Translations under genes and position numbers: made by a program
The notes under the pieces: model-generated
Seen by the model: the letters and a program-made list of their open reading frames with translations, nothing else
The model's database searches: none
What the model was told of the DNA's origin: nothing
Assembly (NCBI GenBank): GCA_018985235.1
Contig: JADGIG010000002.1
Span: 1 to 64,000, forward strand
DNA from: Sanchytrium tribonematis
Lineage: Eukaryota; Sanchytriomycota; Sanchytriomycetes; Sanchytriales; Sanchytriaceae
Direction of reading: 5' to 3'
Length of the DNA stretch: 64,000 bases
Shown: positions 57,000 to 64,000 of the stretch, one piece after another
How the letters are laid out: each line of letters opens with the position of its first letter
Numbering within the stretch: the first letter of the stretch is position 1

Positions 57000-58412
57000 T
57001 TATTGTTTTTTCGATTTTTTTACATTATTGGTGCTCAGCGACTTCAATGATCTTTTGACAATACTGGGAAAGTTCTGCGCTGCCAAATTAACAAGATTTT
57101 CTCTACATTCATGATCAACGTTTAACTTCAAATCAGCTATCTGATCCAAAGAATCAGAAGCTTCATGGAGTACCAGAGCCTCTAGTTTAGTTCTTTGGGC
57201 CTCTAAAAAGGGATCTCTGAGTCCAAGGTGATCATCAATTTGGGTGTTATTTATGAGATCTTCAAAACCTTTAATCAAGGTATCTTCAACAGAAGTTGAT
57301 TCCGGAAGTGTGGGATATCTTAGATCGTCTATCAATGGAGCTTCAATTAGAAAGAATCCGCAAGGTCTAATTTGAAGTCCTTTTTTTATAATTTCTTGTC
57401 GAGGAATAAGCAAGCCAAGTCTGTTGACAGCTATTTTCGATAATCTAAACGATGCCAACAACCCGCATCGATTTTTTAAACAGGAGTTTAATAGAGCTGT
57501 AAAAAGTTTAGAGCTATTTTTAAATTTGTGGTCTGCAGGAAATATAAACCGGGATTCTTTTAAACTTAAAATTGGGTCATAGGTCATAGAAACCACTTTT
57601 AAAATGTTGATTCCTATTTCTCCAATGTTTCTAAGCTGAACTCTTTCTTCAGCAGAAAATTTGACGTGAATATTGCTTTCCTTCTTCCCAAATCCGTCCA
57701 TGATATATTCTTTGATTTTTTTTCTTTTGAGAATTGTTAGCGCTTCATCATTTTCAGTAAGCCTGATTGGCTTGGGCGCTCTAAATTGCTTGTACAGCAT
57801 ATAGGACTTGACTCCTATAACAATACTTCCAAAACGTAGAATGGTATCCGCCGAAGCTTTCTTCGGCTTCGATTCGAAAATGTTTAAATCTTGCGTCATA
57901 AGTTCTTTTAAATTTGAGTTCCCAATAAGCTGGCATTCTGAATTAAAGTCAGTAATATCTTTGAGTCTTGTGCTAATGATTGTAGAAGTCAGATCATAGT
58001 GATCATCGGTTACAAAGACTACATTTTTTTCCTCTTTAATATCCTTAATCTGTAGACTGATTAAAAATAAAACGTTCTGAAATGAAGACTCGCGCATTTT
58101 GCTTGATTTGGGTTCAAATTTTTGCAAAATTTTATACATATCTCGATTGCAGTCTTTCAAGGGAACTAAAATCCTGATTCCATCAAGATAAGCCTTTTTT
58201 TCCAGAGGATTCATGTCACTGGGCATTGATGCTTCCTCTTCTGGATAATTGAATAATATAATTCCCATTTTATGATTCAAATTTTCATAAAATAGGTCTT
58301 TAAGCCTAGTGAGAACAAGGAATTTATCGTATTTCTTATAATCAATAGCAAAGAGCACCGCCTGTTTTCCACTGGCCAAAATCTCATCGTCATTTGTTGT
58401 AAAAAATTCCAT
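57000..58412 (-). CDS. KU70: Ku70 DNA end-binding protein
   Basis: 470 residues, shorter than animal Ku70 (about 609). The vWA-like N-terminus contains ASGKQAVLFAIDYKKYD and FQNVLFLISLQIKDI. The beta-barrel core contains ILRFGSIVIGVKSYMLYKQ and SCLKNRCGLLASFRLSKI, with LIPRQEIIKKGLQIRPCGFFLIEAPLIDDLR as the family's 'RPxGF-x-LI-x-LPFxDDIR' motif. A basic C-terminal tail replaces the SAP domain. It loads on DNA ends for non-homologous end joining. Stop in CAATAAAA. It starts 55 nt from the divergent EF-hand gene. Confidence 0.92.
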   Translation of the reverse strand: MEFFTTNDDEILASGKQAVLFAIDYKKYDKFLVLTRLKDLFYENLNHKMGIILFNYPEEEASMPSDMNPLEKKAYLDGIRILVPLKDCNRDMYKILQKFEPKSSKMRESSFQNVLFLISLQIKDIKEEKNVVFVTDDHYDLTSTIISTRLKDITDFNSECQLIGNSNLKELMTQDLNIFESKPKKASADTILRFGSIVIGVKSYMLYKQFRAPKPIRLTENDEALTILKRKKIKEYIMDGFGKKESNIHVKFSAEERVQLRNIGEIGINILKVVSMTYDPILSLKESRFIFPADHKFKNSSKLFTALLNSCLKNRCGLLASFRLSKIAVNRLGLLIPRQEIIKKGLQIRPCGFFLIEAPLIDDLRYPTLPESTSVEDTLIKGFEDLINNTQIDDHLGLRDPFLEAQRTKLEALVLHEASDSLDQIADLKLNVDHECRENLVNLAAQNFPSIVKRSLKSLSTNNVKKSKKQ

Positions 58413-58467
58413 TCAGTGTTTTGGGGGGATTCAAATCGGCCGATAATTTTAATTTCCGAGGCTATAG

Positions 58468-58996
58468 ATGGGTCCTGAATCACAAATTTTGCACCAGAAT
58501 GAAGAATTGAGCATTCAAGAAGAACTCTTAGCAGTTGCTCTAAAGATTAGTCCAAAAGCTTTAATGGAGTTGAAAGTACATATTTAATTTGATTCTAATA
58601 TAGGATATATTCAATTTGGTGGATTCAGATCACGGCGGATCAATCGAGTCCGATGAGCTTGGTATGTTGATGCAAACTTTGGGAATGAAAAAGGAAAGAA
58701 TTAATGAAATCACTGACAAAATCATGAAAGATTTTGGAAACACAAATTCCATCGACTTTCCATCATTTTGCAAAGCAATGGTTAAACCGGAATCTCCAAG
58801 CCAGGACAAGCAAGATATAGAGCAAGCTTTTTATTCCTTATTTGGGAAACAAACCATCGAGGTAAGCACAATCAAGGAAACTTTAAAATTATGCGCCAAA
58901 GATGATGATTTTGACAAGATTATTGAAGCCGTGTTTCCAGGCGACAAAATTAATATTTCCCAGTTTATAGAATCTAATTTATATAACTTAAATTAA
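58468..58996 (+). CDS. EF-hand calcium-binding protein, 1 intron
   Basis: Exons 58468..58575 and 58604..58996 give 166 residues. The start is ATG in MGPESQILHQNEEL. Splicing creates LKDIFNLVDSDHGGSIESDELGML, a full EF-hand whose loop is D-S-D-H-G-G-S-I-E-S-D-E. A second, weak hand lies in FGNTNSIDFPSFCKAM, and the C-terminal half keeps the four-hand layout (FYSLFGKQTIEVSTI; FPGDKINISQFIE) without good calcium ligands. The overall shape is calmodulin/centrin-like. Without the intron the first exon and the EF-hand are in different frames. Confidence 0.85.
58576..58603 (+). other. 28-nt intron, EF-hand gene
   Basis: The longest intron here. It starts gtacat and ends ctaatatag, phase 0. It joins KALMELK to DIFNLVDSD. 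Branch site taAt with A at -6, as in the 19-nt introns, so the extra length lies between the 5' site and the branch site. Confidence 0.9.
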
Positions 58997-59018
58997 TAAA
59001 AATTTTGAGGAGTGAGTC

Positions 59019-60017
59019 ATGGAGATCAATCTTTGCCCTGCTTTTGATGCACACATTCACTTAAGACAAGGTGAGATGATGGAAAGCGTGACAAAGTTAA
59101 TCGCCAAGGGCGGAGCATCTACAGTGTATGTCATGCCGAATTTGTCACCACCAATTACAACTATTCAGCAAGCTGTTGAGTACAAAAATCGGTTGAAAGA
59201 AATTGACGATTCAATTATCTACCTTATGTCTCTTTATTTAGTTCCATCAATAACTGATAACGACCTAATACGAGCCAAAAATTGCGGAGTATATGGAGTA
59301 AAATGGTATCCTAAAGGTGTTACTACAAAATCCGACCTAGGTGTTGAGAATATTGAATCGTGTTATCGAATTTTAAAGATCATGGAAAGAGAAGATTTAA
59401 TCTTGAATATTCATGGAGAAGTACCATTTAGTACGGAATCAATTTCTGTCTTAAATGCTGAGGAGCGTTTCATTCCTACACTGATCAAGATAAGAAAGGA
59501 TTTTCCTGCTTTGAAAATTGTGATGGAGCATGTTACTACAAAAAAGATGATGGATGCTATTATTTCAATGGATGATCGAATTGGTGCAACAATTACTGTA
59601 CATCACTTGGACATTACTGTAAATGATTGGGCAGGGAATTCTCTAAATTTTTGCAAACCAGTTGCAAAATCACCGGAGGACCGAGCGGCATTGTGGAATG
59701 CTATCAAATCAAAAAACCCAAGAATATTTTTAGGAAGCGACTCGGCCCCGCATGGGCGTTCAGACAAATTAAAGTCACCCGCAAATGCTGGAATCTTCAC
59801 AAGTCCCATATTGCTACCATATCTGGCTCAACTATTCGAATCTCAACAATGTGTAGAACTTTTGGAGAATTTCTCGTCCACTTTTGGTAGACAATTTTAT
59901 AATTTGCCAAAAGAGACCCACACAATTACACTTCGAGAGAATCCCAAAAGAATTCCTAGAAATCCGGATGTTCCGTACTTCAAGGAAGATATTCTTTTAA
60001 AGTATGAAATCAAATAA
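59019..60017 (+). CDS. URA4: dihydroorotase, class II
   Basis: 332 residues. Zinc ligands H12 and H14 in DAHIHLR, the carboxylated Lys K95 in VKWYPKG, His in NIHGEVP and MEHVTT, and Asp in FLGSDSAPHG are all present. TVYVMPNL is the family block. It closes carbamoyl aspartate to dihydroorotate in pyrimidine synthesis, cytosolic. The gene shows that de novo pyrimidine synthesis is at least partly kept. Its last 14 nt overlap the first codons of the PNO1 gene in another frame. Confidence 0.95.
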   Translation: MEINLCPAFDAHIHLRQGEMMESVTKLIAKGGASTVYVMPNLSPPITTIQQAVEYKNRLKEIDDSIIYLMSLYLVPSITDNDLIRAKNCGVYGVKWYPKGVTTKSDLGVENIESCYRILKIMEREDLILNIHGEVPFSTESISVLNAEERFIPTLIKIRKDFPALKIVMEHVTTKKMMDAIISMDDRIGATITVHHLDITVNDWAGNSLNFCKPVAKSPEDRAALWNAIKSKNPRIFLGSDSAPHGRSDKLKSPANAGIFTSPILLPYLAQLFESQQCVELLENFSSTFGRQFYNLPKETHTITLRENPKRIPRNPDVPYFKEDILLKYEIK

Positions 60018-60615
60018 ATCCATTTCTTCTCCTTTAGAACAGATGTCTGTCCCTGAGTTCGTTCAAGTGAAAACTGGTGATAATGAACTGGTGTATAAAA
60101 GGCTGAGTATTCTCCCTCAAAGAATGTCAACATTGAAGGAATGTTGGCCAGTATTTTATGATTCCGTGTCATCTTTTATGATGGTGCGCTTTAACCCCAA
60201 AACTAAGATTATTGAACTCAAATGCGGCGATGAATTGCTACTAAGCAAAGTTGCGGATGTAATTAAGGCGTTTAATTGTGGGTTTTCTATGGAAGACTCA
60301 TTACTTATGATGCGAATGGATGATATGAATCTTTTTAGTTTTCACGTTAGAGATGTCAAGTCATTGAGTGGGGAACACTTTAGTCGGTGTGTTGGTAGGA
60401 TCTGTGGTTATCAGGGAAAAACCAAGTATGCAATAGAAAATATGACGAAAACTAGGATAGTCGTTGCAAACGGTCGTATTCATATTTTAGGCCAGCATAA
60501 CAATTTACAGGTTGCAAAACGTGCTATATGTGATCTTATTCTAGGGAGAACCGCGGGTAGAGTATACAATTCTGTCAGAGTGATTTCCAATGCAATTAAG
60601 AGTAAAGGCTTATAG
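60004..60615 (+). CDS. PNO1: pre-40S factor Pno1/Dim2
   Basis: 203 residues from the first ATG; ATG codon 14 (MSVPEFVQ) is an alternative that avoids the 14-nt overlap with URA4. The two KH-like halves include RMSTLKECWPVFYDSV at the start and FHVRDVKSLSGEHFSRCVGRICG, then KTKYAIENMTKTRIVVANGRIHILG and LILGRTAGRVYNSVRVIS. These match Pno1, an essential nucleolar factor for 18S rRNA processing and partner of Nob1. The N-terminal disordered extension of homologues is short. Confidence 0.94.
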   Translation: MKSNKSISSPLEQMSVPEFVQVKTGDNELVYKRLSILPQRMSTLKECWPVFYDSVSSFMMVRFNPKTKIIELKCGDELLLSKVADVIKAFNCGFSMEDSLLMMRMDDMNLFSFHVRDVKSLSGEHFSRCVGRICGYQGKTKYAIENMTKTRIVVANGRIHILGQHNNLQVAKRAICDLILGRTAGRVYNSVRVISNAIKSKGL

Positions 60616-60622
60616 AATAAAT

Positions 60623-62164
60623 ATGAAAAATAATTTTAGGTCACTAATGAGTGATAAATTTTCTCATTTGGAAAGGTTCGAGAGAGAGTCACTGGTATAT
60701 TTAAATTCAGTTAAAGAACAGAAAGACTTCAATCTCATTCACTTGCCACACATCTTGAGCATTTACAGGAGCCACAAAAATAATGACAAAATTTCGATTC
60801 AATTTCAAGTTACTTGTCTCCAAATCTTAGAAAAGTTTACAAAAGTCGCGATTGACGACTTGGCAAGAGAAAATTTAATCACTGAATATGAGAAAAGTTT
60901 GAGCAGTAGCAATATCTATGTTCAAAAAGCTGCTTTGATTTGCATTAATAGAATGGTTCAATTTCCAGTTATTGCAGGACTTCTTTCTTCCGAATCTGTT
61001 GAATTAATAGCAAAGTTGTCCAGCATTGAAAGTTTCATTGAAATTTCATTTTCTATTTTTTCTTTAATCGTTACTAATTCAGAAGATAAATTTGAGTTGA
61101 TCTTTGAAAATATTCAGAACCTTAACGAGCGATTATCGGATATAAAATCACAGCGATCTGTAATAGCATTTATAGGTACTTCCGCAAAATCAGTTCCAAA
61201 AGCTGCGAAACTATATGTAGAAATGCAACTAATACCATTGTTATGGAAAGAAGCCTACAATCACAGATATCCTAGGCAAATAGTACAGGCTATTACTTGC
61301 ATTGCAAGCCATAATCTAGAATTGGCTTTACAAACCTTGACGGATAATTTTCAGGATGTGTTGAGGGAATTATTAATTAAAGAAGATCTTGAGTCTAGAA
61401 ATATTGCAATGCTTTATTGTATGACTTGTTGCCGTCATGGTGGTACTGTCTGTGAAAAATTTATTAATTTCATCGAGCCGTTTGTAGTGCCATATTTAAA
61501 AGAAATGCCATCAGACTTAATTTTGAGTTGCATCATAACTGTAGGTTGCATAGCTGCAACTAGTATGGAATTCTCTGCAAATGTTAAGCAATACGATTTG
61601 CTTGATGAATTGCTAGATTTGATGTTAAGGCCAAATTTCGACCTTAAAACAAATATAGTATGGTGCCTTACTCATATGGGTAAACACAGCACAGAAGATT
61701 GTGACAAAATTGCAGAGAAGGGATTCGTAAATATAGTCTTTAAAGTGATGATAAGCTCGTCAGATACCGAATTGATAGCCAAGTGCGACCGATTTCTTAA
61801 AGTATTAATACCCATATGCTCGAATGACTTAGCGTTGGTCGGTTTCTTGTCTGCAGATACGAAACCTTCTATTTTGCTTATTGTTTTAGAAAGATTAGTC
61901 ATTCTCTTAAAAAATCCAGATCAAAAAAAAAAGTTTATGAAAGGTGGATACCTACATAAAACACAAGAATTACGAGTCATTTATACTACTCAAGCTGCGA
62001 GCCTGCCTATTTTGGATGCAATTATGAGTATAAACAATCTTTATCCTGGTGAAATTGTCCAATTTTGTTCGCCAGAGTACGGATTAGAATTAATCGAAAC
62101 TCTTGACGAATACGTAGTTCCAAATACTTTAGAGTCCTTGAAAACTGGTGAGATAAAATATTAA
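60623..62164 (+). CDS. SPAG6: SPAG6/PF16-like axonemal central pair protein
   Basis: 513 residues from MKNNFRSLMS; an upstream in-frame ATG at 60590 would overlap PNO1 by 26 nt. The protein is all armadillo-type helices. The C-terminus matches SPAG6 in order: KCDRFLKVLIPICSNDLAL, ILLIVLERLVILLKN, FMKGGYLHKTQELRVIY, and ILDAIMSINNLYPGEIVQFCSPEY, with the 'SINNxYPxEIV' motif. SPAG6/PF16 stabilises central pair microtubule C1 in motile cilia. The N-terminal repeats are much more diverged than in animals, so another armadillo protein is possible but less likely. Stop is followed by AATAAA. Confidence 0.82.
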   Translation: MKNNFRSLMSDKFSHLERFERESLVYLNSVKEQKDFNLIHLPHILSIYRSHKNNDKISIQFQVTCLQILEKFTKVAIDDLARENLITEYEKSLSSSNIYVQKAALICINRMVQFPVIAGLLSSESVELIAKLSSIESFIEISFSIFSLIVTNSEDKFELIFENIQNLNERLSDIKSQRSVIAFIGTSAKSVPKAAKLYVEMQLIPLLWKEAYNHRYPRQIVQAITCIASHNLELALQTLTDNFQDVLRELLIKEDLESRNIAMLYCMTCCRHGGTVCEKFINFIEPFVVPYLKEMPSDLILSCIITVGCIAATSMEFSANVKQYDLLDELLDLMLRPNFDLKTNIVWCLTHMGKHSTEDCDKIAEKGFVNIVFKVMISSSDTELIAKCDRFLKVLIPICSNDLALVGFLSADTKPSILLIVLERLVILLKNPDQKKKFMKGGYLHKTQELRVIYTTQAASLPILDAIMSINNLYPGEIVQFCSPEYGLELIETLDEYVVPNTLESLKTGEIKY

Positions 62165-62181
62165 TAAATAAAGGAGTTTTT

Positions 62182-62982
62182 ATGATTCACTTTGAACACA
62201 ATCAACACAACCTTACTAATTATTCTACCAATAGGTATGAAAGTGCCACGCTAAACGGTGATTTGATTTCGGATGACCTTTCATGTATTAGAGGACATGG
62301 CACATATCTCTCGGGATCTACTATAAAGTCTAATTTGATGGGCCAAGTTGAGTCTGTTAATCGATTAGTGATCGTTCATCCATTAAACTCAAAATACAAA
62401 GGGAACACCGGTGATGTAGTTATTGGCAGGGTTGTTGAGATAGTACCAAAAAAGTGGCTATTGGACATTCAAAGTGATAATTTTGGACAACTTATGCTCA
62501 CTTCTATTGGTTTACCTGATGGTGTTCAAAGGCGGAAAACAGAGGAAGATGAATTGCAAATGCGGAAGTATTTTACTGAATATGATGTCGTTATTGCTGA
62601 GGTACAGCAAATTAATTTCGATGGTACTATCAATTTGCAAACTAGAAATGATAAATACGGTAAAGCCGATAACGGAGTTTTAGTCAAAGTACGACCTAGT
62701 CTTGTCAAAACTTGCCCCAGTCATTTTTTGGAGATAGGATCAGAAACTAGAATTATTTTAGGAAAAAATGGTTATATTTGGATACAGGGAAATAATTTTC
62801 CGATTCAAGCGATGCTATTTAATATATTGGAGGCAATGAATATTGAGAACATATCCATTTCTGATCAATCGCTCCAGAGTGCAATTTCAATATGTAAAGT
62901 AAAAGCGGATCCTCTAAAATTTACTAAATCAAAAACAGGAAGAAAAGAACTTGCAGAGCAGCTTATCATATCAAATCAATAA
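62182..62982 (+). CDS. RRP4: exosome cap subunit Rrp4
   Basis: 266 residues. The N-terminus has RGHGTYLSG (family 'RGHGTY'), then the S1 region with GDVVIGRVVEIVPKKWLLDIQ and DVVIAEVQQINFDGTINLQTRN, then the KH domain with VRPSLVKTCPSHFLEIGSETRIILGKNGYIWIQ. All are diagnostic of Rrp4/EXOSC2. It caps the RNA exosome ring and binds RNA. Its stop, in CAATAAAC, overlaps the end of the convergent HOS2 gene by 17 nt. Confidence 0.95.
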   Translation: MIHFEHNQHNLTNYSTNRYESATLNGDLISDDLSCIRGHGTYLSGSTIKSNLMGQVESVNRLVIVHPLNSKYKGNTGDVVIGRVVEIVPKKWLLDIQSDNFGQLMLTSIGLPDGVQRRKTEEDELQMRKYFTEYDVVIAEVQQINFDGTINLQTRNDKYGKADNGVLVKVRPSLVKTCPSHFLEIGSETRIILGKNGYIWIQGNNFPIQAMLFNILEAMNIENISISDQSLQSAISICKVKADPLKFTKSKTGRKELAEQLIISNQ

Positions 62983-64000
62983 ACTCCTGCCTTATAGCCC
63001 TGAAATCTCTATGCAATAACTCTTTCAGCTTACTCGAATCATCAATTCCTTCAATTATTTTCTTCGTGACATAAACTGGGGGAAGCTGATCTTGCTTGAT
63101 TGACGGAGCATGTTCAATGAATTTTAATTGCTGCATTACATAAGTTTTGATAAGTTCTAATTCGCTTTCAGTATTTTCGTTTTTATAAAACCCATTCAAT
63201 TTAGGAGTAATAACATGGTCAGGACCAAAAAACCCTCTATAAGCACAATCGTCAGGTATAGACTGTGGCAATCTCGCATTGCATACGGTTGCGGTTTCAT
63301 AAGCCCAACAACGTGCCACATTGCGGATGGTATAACCACCACCACCTAACAAAATCATAGGAATGTTGAAAGACTTTATAAATTCAACGCATGCAGCATG
63401 CCCCTGGATGCTTAAATTGAATGGACCAAGTCTATCAAGTCCAAGACTATCAGCACCTGCTTGAAGAACGACAGCACCTGGTTGAAATTGATTGATACAG
63501 GCTCTCATAACAGATTTAAACAGCCTGAGATATTGCGAGTCAGTAATGCCTTGCTTCAGTGGCACATTTATGCTAAAATTCTTGCCTTCATTGAATCCGA
63601 TTTCCTGCAAACTGCCTGTGCCGGGGAAAAAGTCAAATCCATCTGGCTGAACACCATATCGATGAAAACTAACAGTCATAACTCTGTCAGATGTATAAAA
63701 TGCCTCCTGAACTCCATCGCCGTGATGAACATCAATATCGATATACAATACTCGTGGGTGAGATTTTAATAATTCTTGTATGGCTAAAACAATATCGTTT
63801 ACGTAACAAAAGCCGGATGCGCTGGACCTATGTGAATGATGTAATCCGCCGCTCCAATTTACAGCAATGTCGCATTCTTTATTATTTATCAATTTTGCAC
63901 TTAAAATCGAAGCACCAGAATATTCCTGGCAATACTCGTATACAGATTCAAATAATGGACAATCATTTGTGAGAGGAAGGTAATGATGATCTGGGTCCTC
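62966..64000 (-). CDS. HOS2: class I histone deacetylase, Hos2/HDAC3-like (5' part missing)
   Basis: The frame runs open to the window edge, so the N-terminus is cut off. Visible: the tail of the N-terminal region, then VNWSGGLHHSHRSSASGFCYVNDIV (active-site His pair), YIDIDVHHGDGVQEAF (zinc Asp/His), FHRYGVQPDGFDFFPGTG, QAGADSLGLDRLG and LGGGGYTIRNVARCWAYET. The block after it (LPQSIPDD, FFGPD...TPKL) favours Hos2/HDAC3. With Snt1 it would form the Set3/NCoR complex. No frameshift or missing catalytic residue. Its 3' end overlaps RRP4. Confidence 0.94.
   Translation of the reverse strand, partial: EDPDHHYLPLTNDCPLFESVYEYCQEYSGASILSAKLINNKECDIAVNWSGGLHHSHRSSASGFCYVNDIVLAIQELLKSHPRVLYIDIDVHHGDGVQEAFYTSDRVMTVSFHRYGVQPDGFDFFPGTGSLQEIGFNEGKNFSINVPLKQGITDSQYLRLFKSVMRACINQFQPGAVVLQAGADSLGLDRLGPFNLSIQGHAACVEFIKSFNIPMILLGGGGYTIRNVARCWAYETATVCNARLPQSIPDDCAYRGFFGPDHVITPKLNGFYKNENTESELELIKTYVMQQLKFIEHAPSIKQDQLPPVYVTKKIIEGIDDSSKLKELLHRDFRAIRQEFIDLI

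Noticed and set aside
1-64000. A chlorarachniophyte nucleomorph, suggested by 18-21 nt introns.
   Set aside because: The window encodes ciliary, mitochondrial, signalling and amino-acid biosynthesis genes and fungus-like families not expected in a nucleomorph.
1-64000. A ciliate genome, suggested by very short introns.
   Set aside because: TAA, TAG and TGA all end recognisable proteins and none appears inside them, and the gene content is fungus-like.
1-64000. Frameshift sequencing errors in place of introns.
   Set aside because: The extra segments are whole 19-28 nt blocks with GT, AG and A at -6 every time; random indels would not give that.
1-64000. tRNA, rRNA, CRISPR or riboswitch sequences.
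   Set aside because: No cloverleaf-like arms, rRNA-like tracts or regularly spaced repeats were seen; TC-loop-like strings such as the one near 41028 lie inside coding sequence.

Overview
This is compact, AT-rich nuclear DNA from a eukaryote. About 56 protein genes fill positions 3773-64000 on both strands. All three stop codons end recognisable proteins and none interrupts one, so the code looks standard. Several genes are fungus-like: GT69/CAP59 mannosyltransferase, NUXM-type complex I subunit, class II dihydroorotase, Snt1/Hos2, Mtm1, Slh1. Two others, ARMC4/ODAD2 (outer dynein arm docking) and SPAG6/PF16 (central pair), imply a motile cilium. The best fit is an early-diverging zoosporic fungus or relative (chytrid-like, rozellid, aphelid, sanchytrid). 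This placement is inference. Complex I, lipoate, Zim17, Mtm1 and uniporter genes indicate a respiring mitochondrion, unlike Microsporidia.

Layout. Positions 1-3772 are gene-poor and hold relics, including a broken PIF/Harbinger-type transposase. 3.8-16.4 kb: GT69, ArfGAP, eIF4G-like, HAD phosphatase, SmG, JmjC demethylase, ARMC4, cyclin, a seven-helix membrane protein, homeodomain protein, CaM-type kinase, Zim17. 16.5-29.8 kb: membrane GT2, FAN1, GPATCH1-like, AP-1 sigma, Rpb4, MCU, inositol polyphosphate kinase, a zinc-ribbon protein, Gid7/WDR26, aspartate-semialdehyde dehydrogenase, C2H2 protein, Yop1. 29.8-45.8 kb: Slh1/ASCC3 helicase, bHLH, Mtm1, sugar-phosphate transporter, Hpm1, Rpc40, a surface protein, TRAPPC8, Ipi1, VPS9 GEF, Bcd1, NUXM. 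45.9-64 kb: alpha/beta hydrolase, Snt1, two unknowns, beta-adaptin, syntaxin, NR2C2AP, LipB, Ku70, EF-hand protein, dihydroorotase, Pno1, SPAG6, Rrp4, Hos2.

The main result concerns introns. Thirteen genes read as broken in two frames until a tiny spliceosomal-type intron is removed. Nine of these introns are exactly 19 nt; the others are 20, 21, 22 and 28 nt. All are GT...AG and all have an A at -6 followed by a pyrimidine, which reads as a branch site fixed against the 3' splice site. Removing them restores conserved family sequence across the junction in GT69, ArfGAP, ARMC4, the kinase, WDR26, Yop1, beta-adaptin, syntaxin and the EF-hand protein.

Compaction shows elsewhere too. Divergent start codons lie 14-34 nt apart, convergent stops overlap, two same-strand gene pairs overlap, and many TAA stops sit inside AATAAA. 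Functionally related genes include AP-1 beta and sigma, Snt1 and Hos2, ARMC4 and SPAG6, and a set for mitochondrial function, but they do not form operons.
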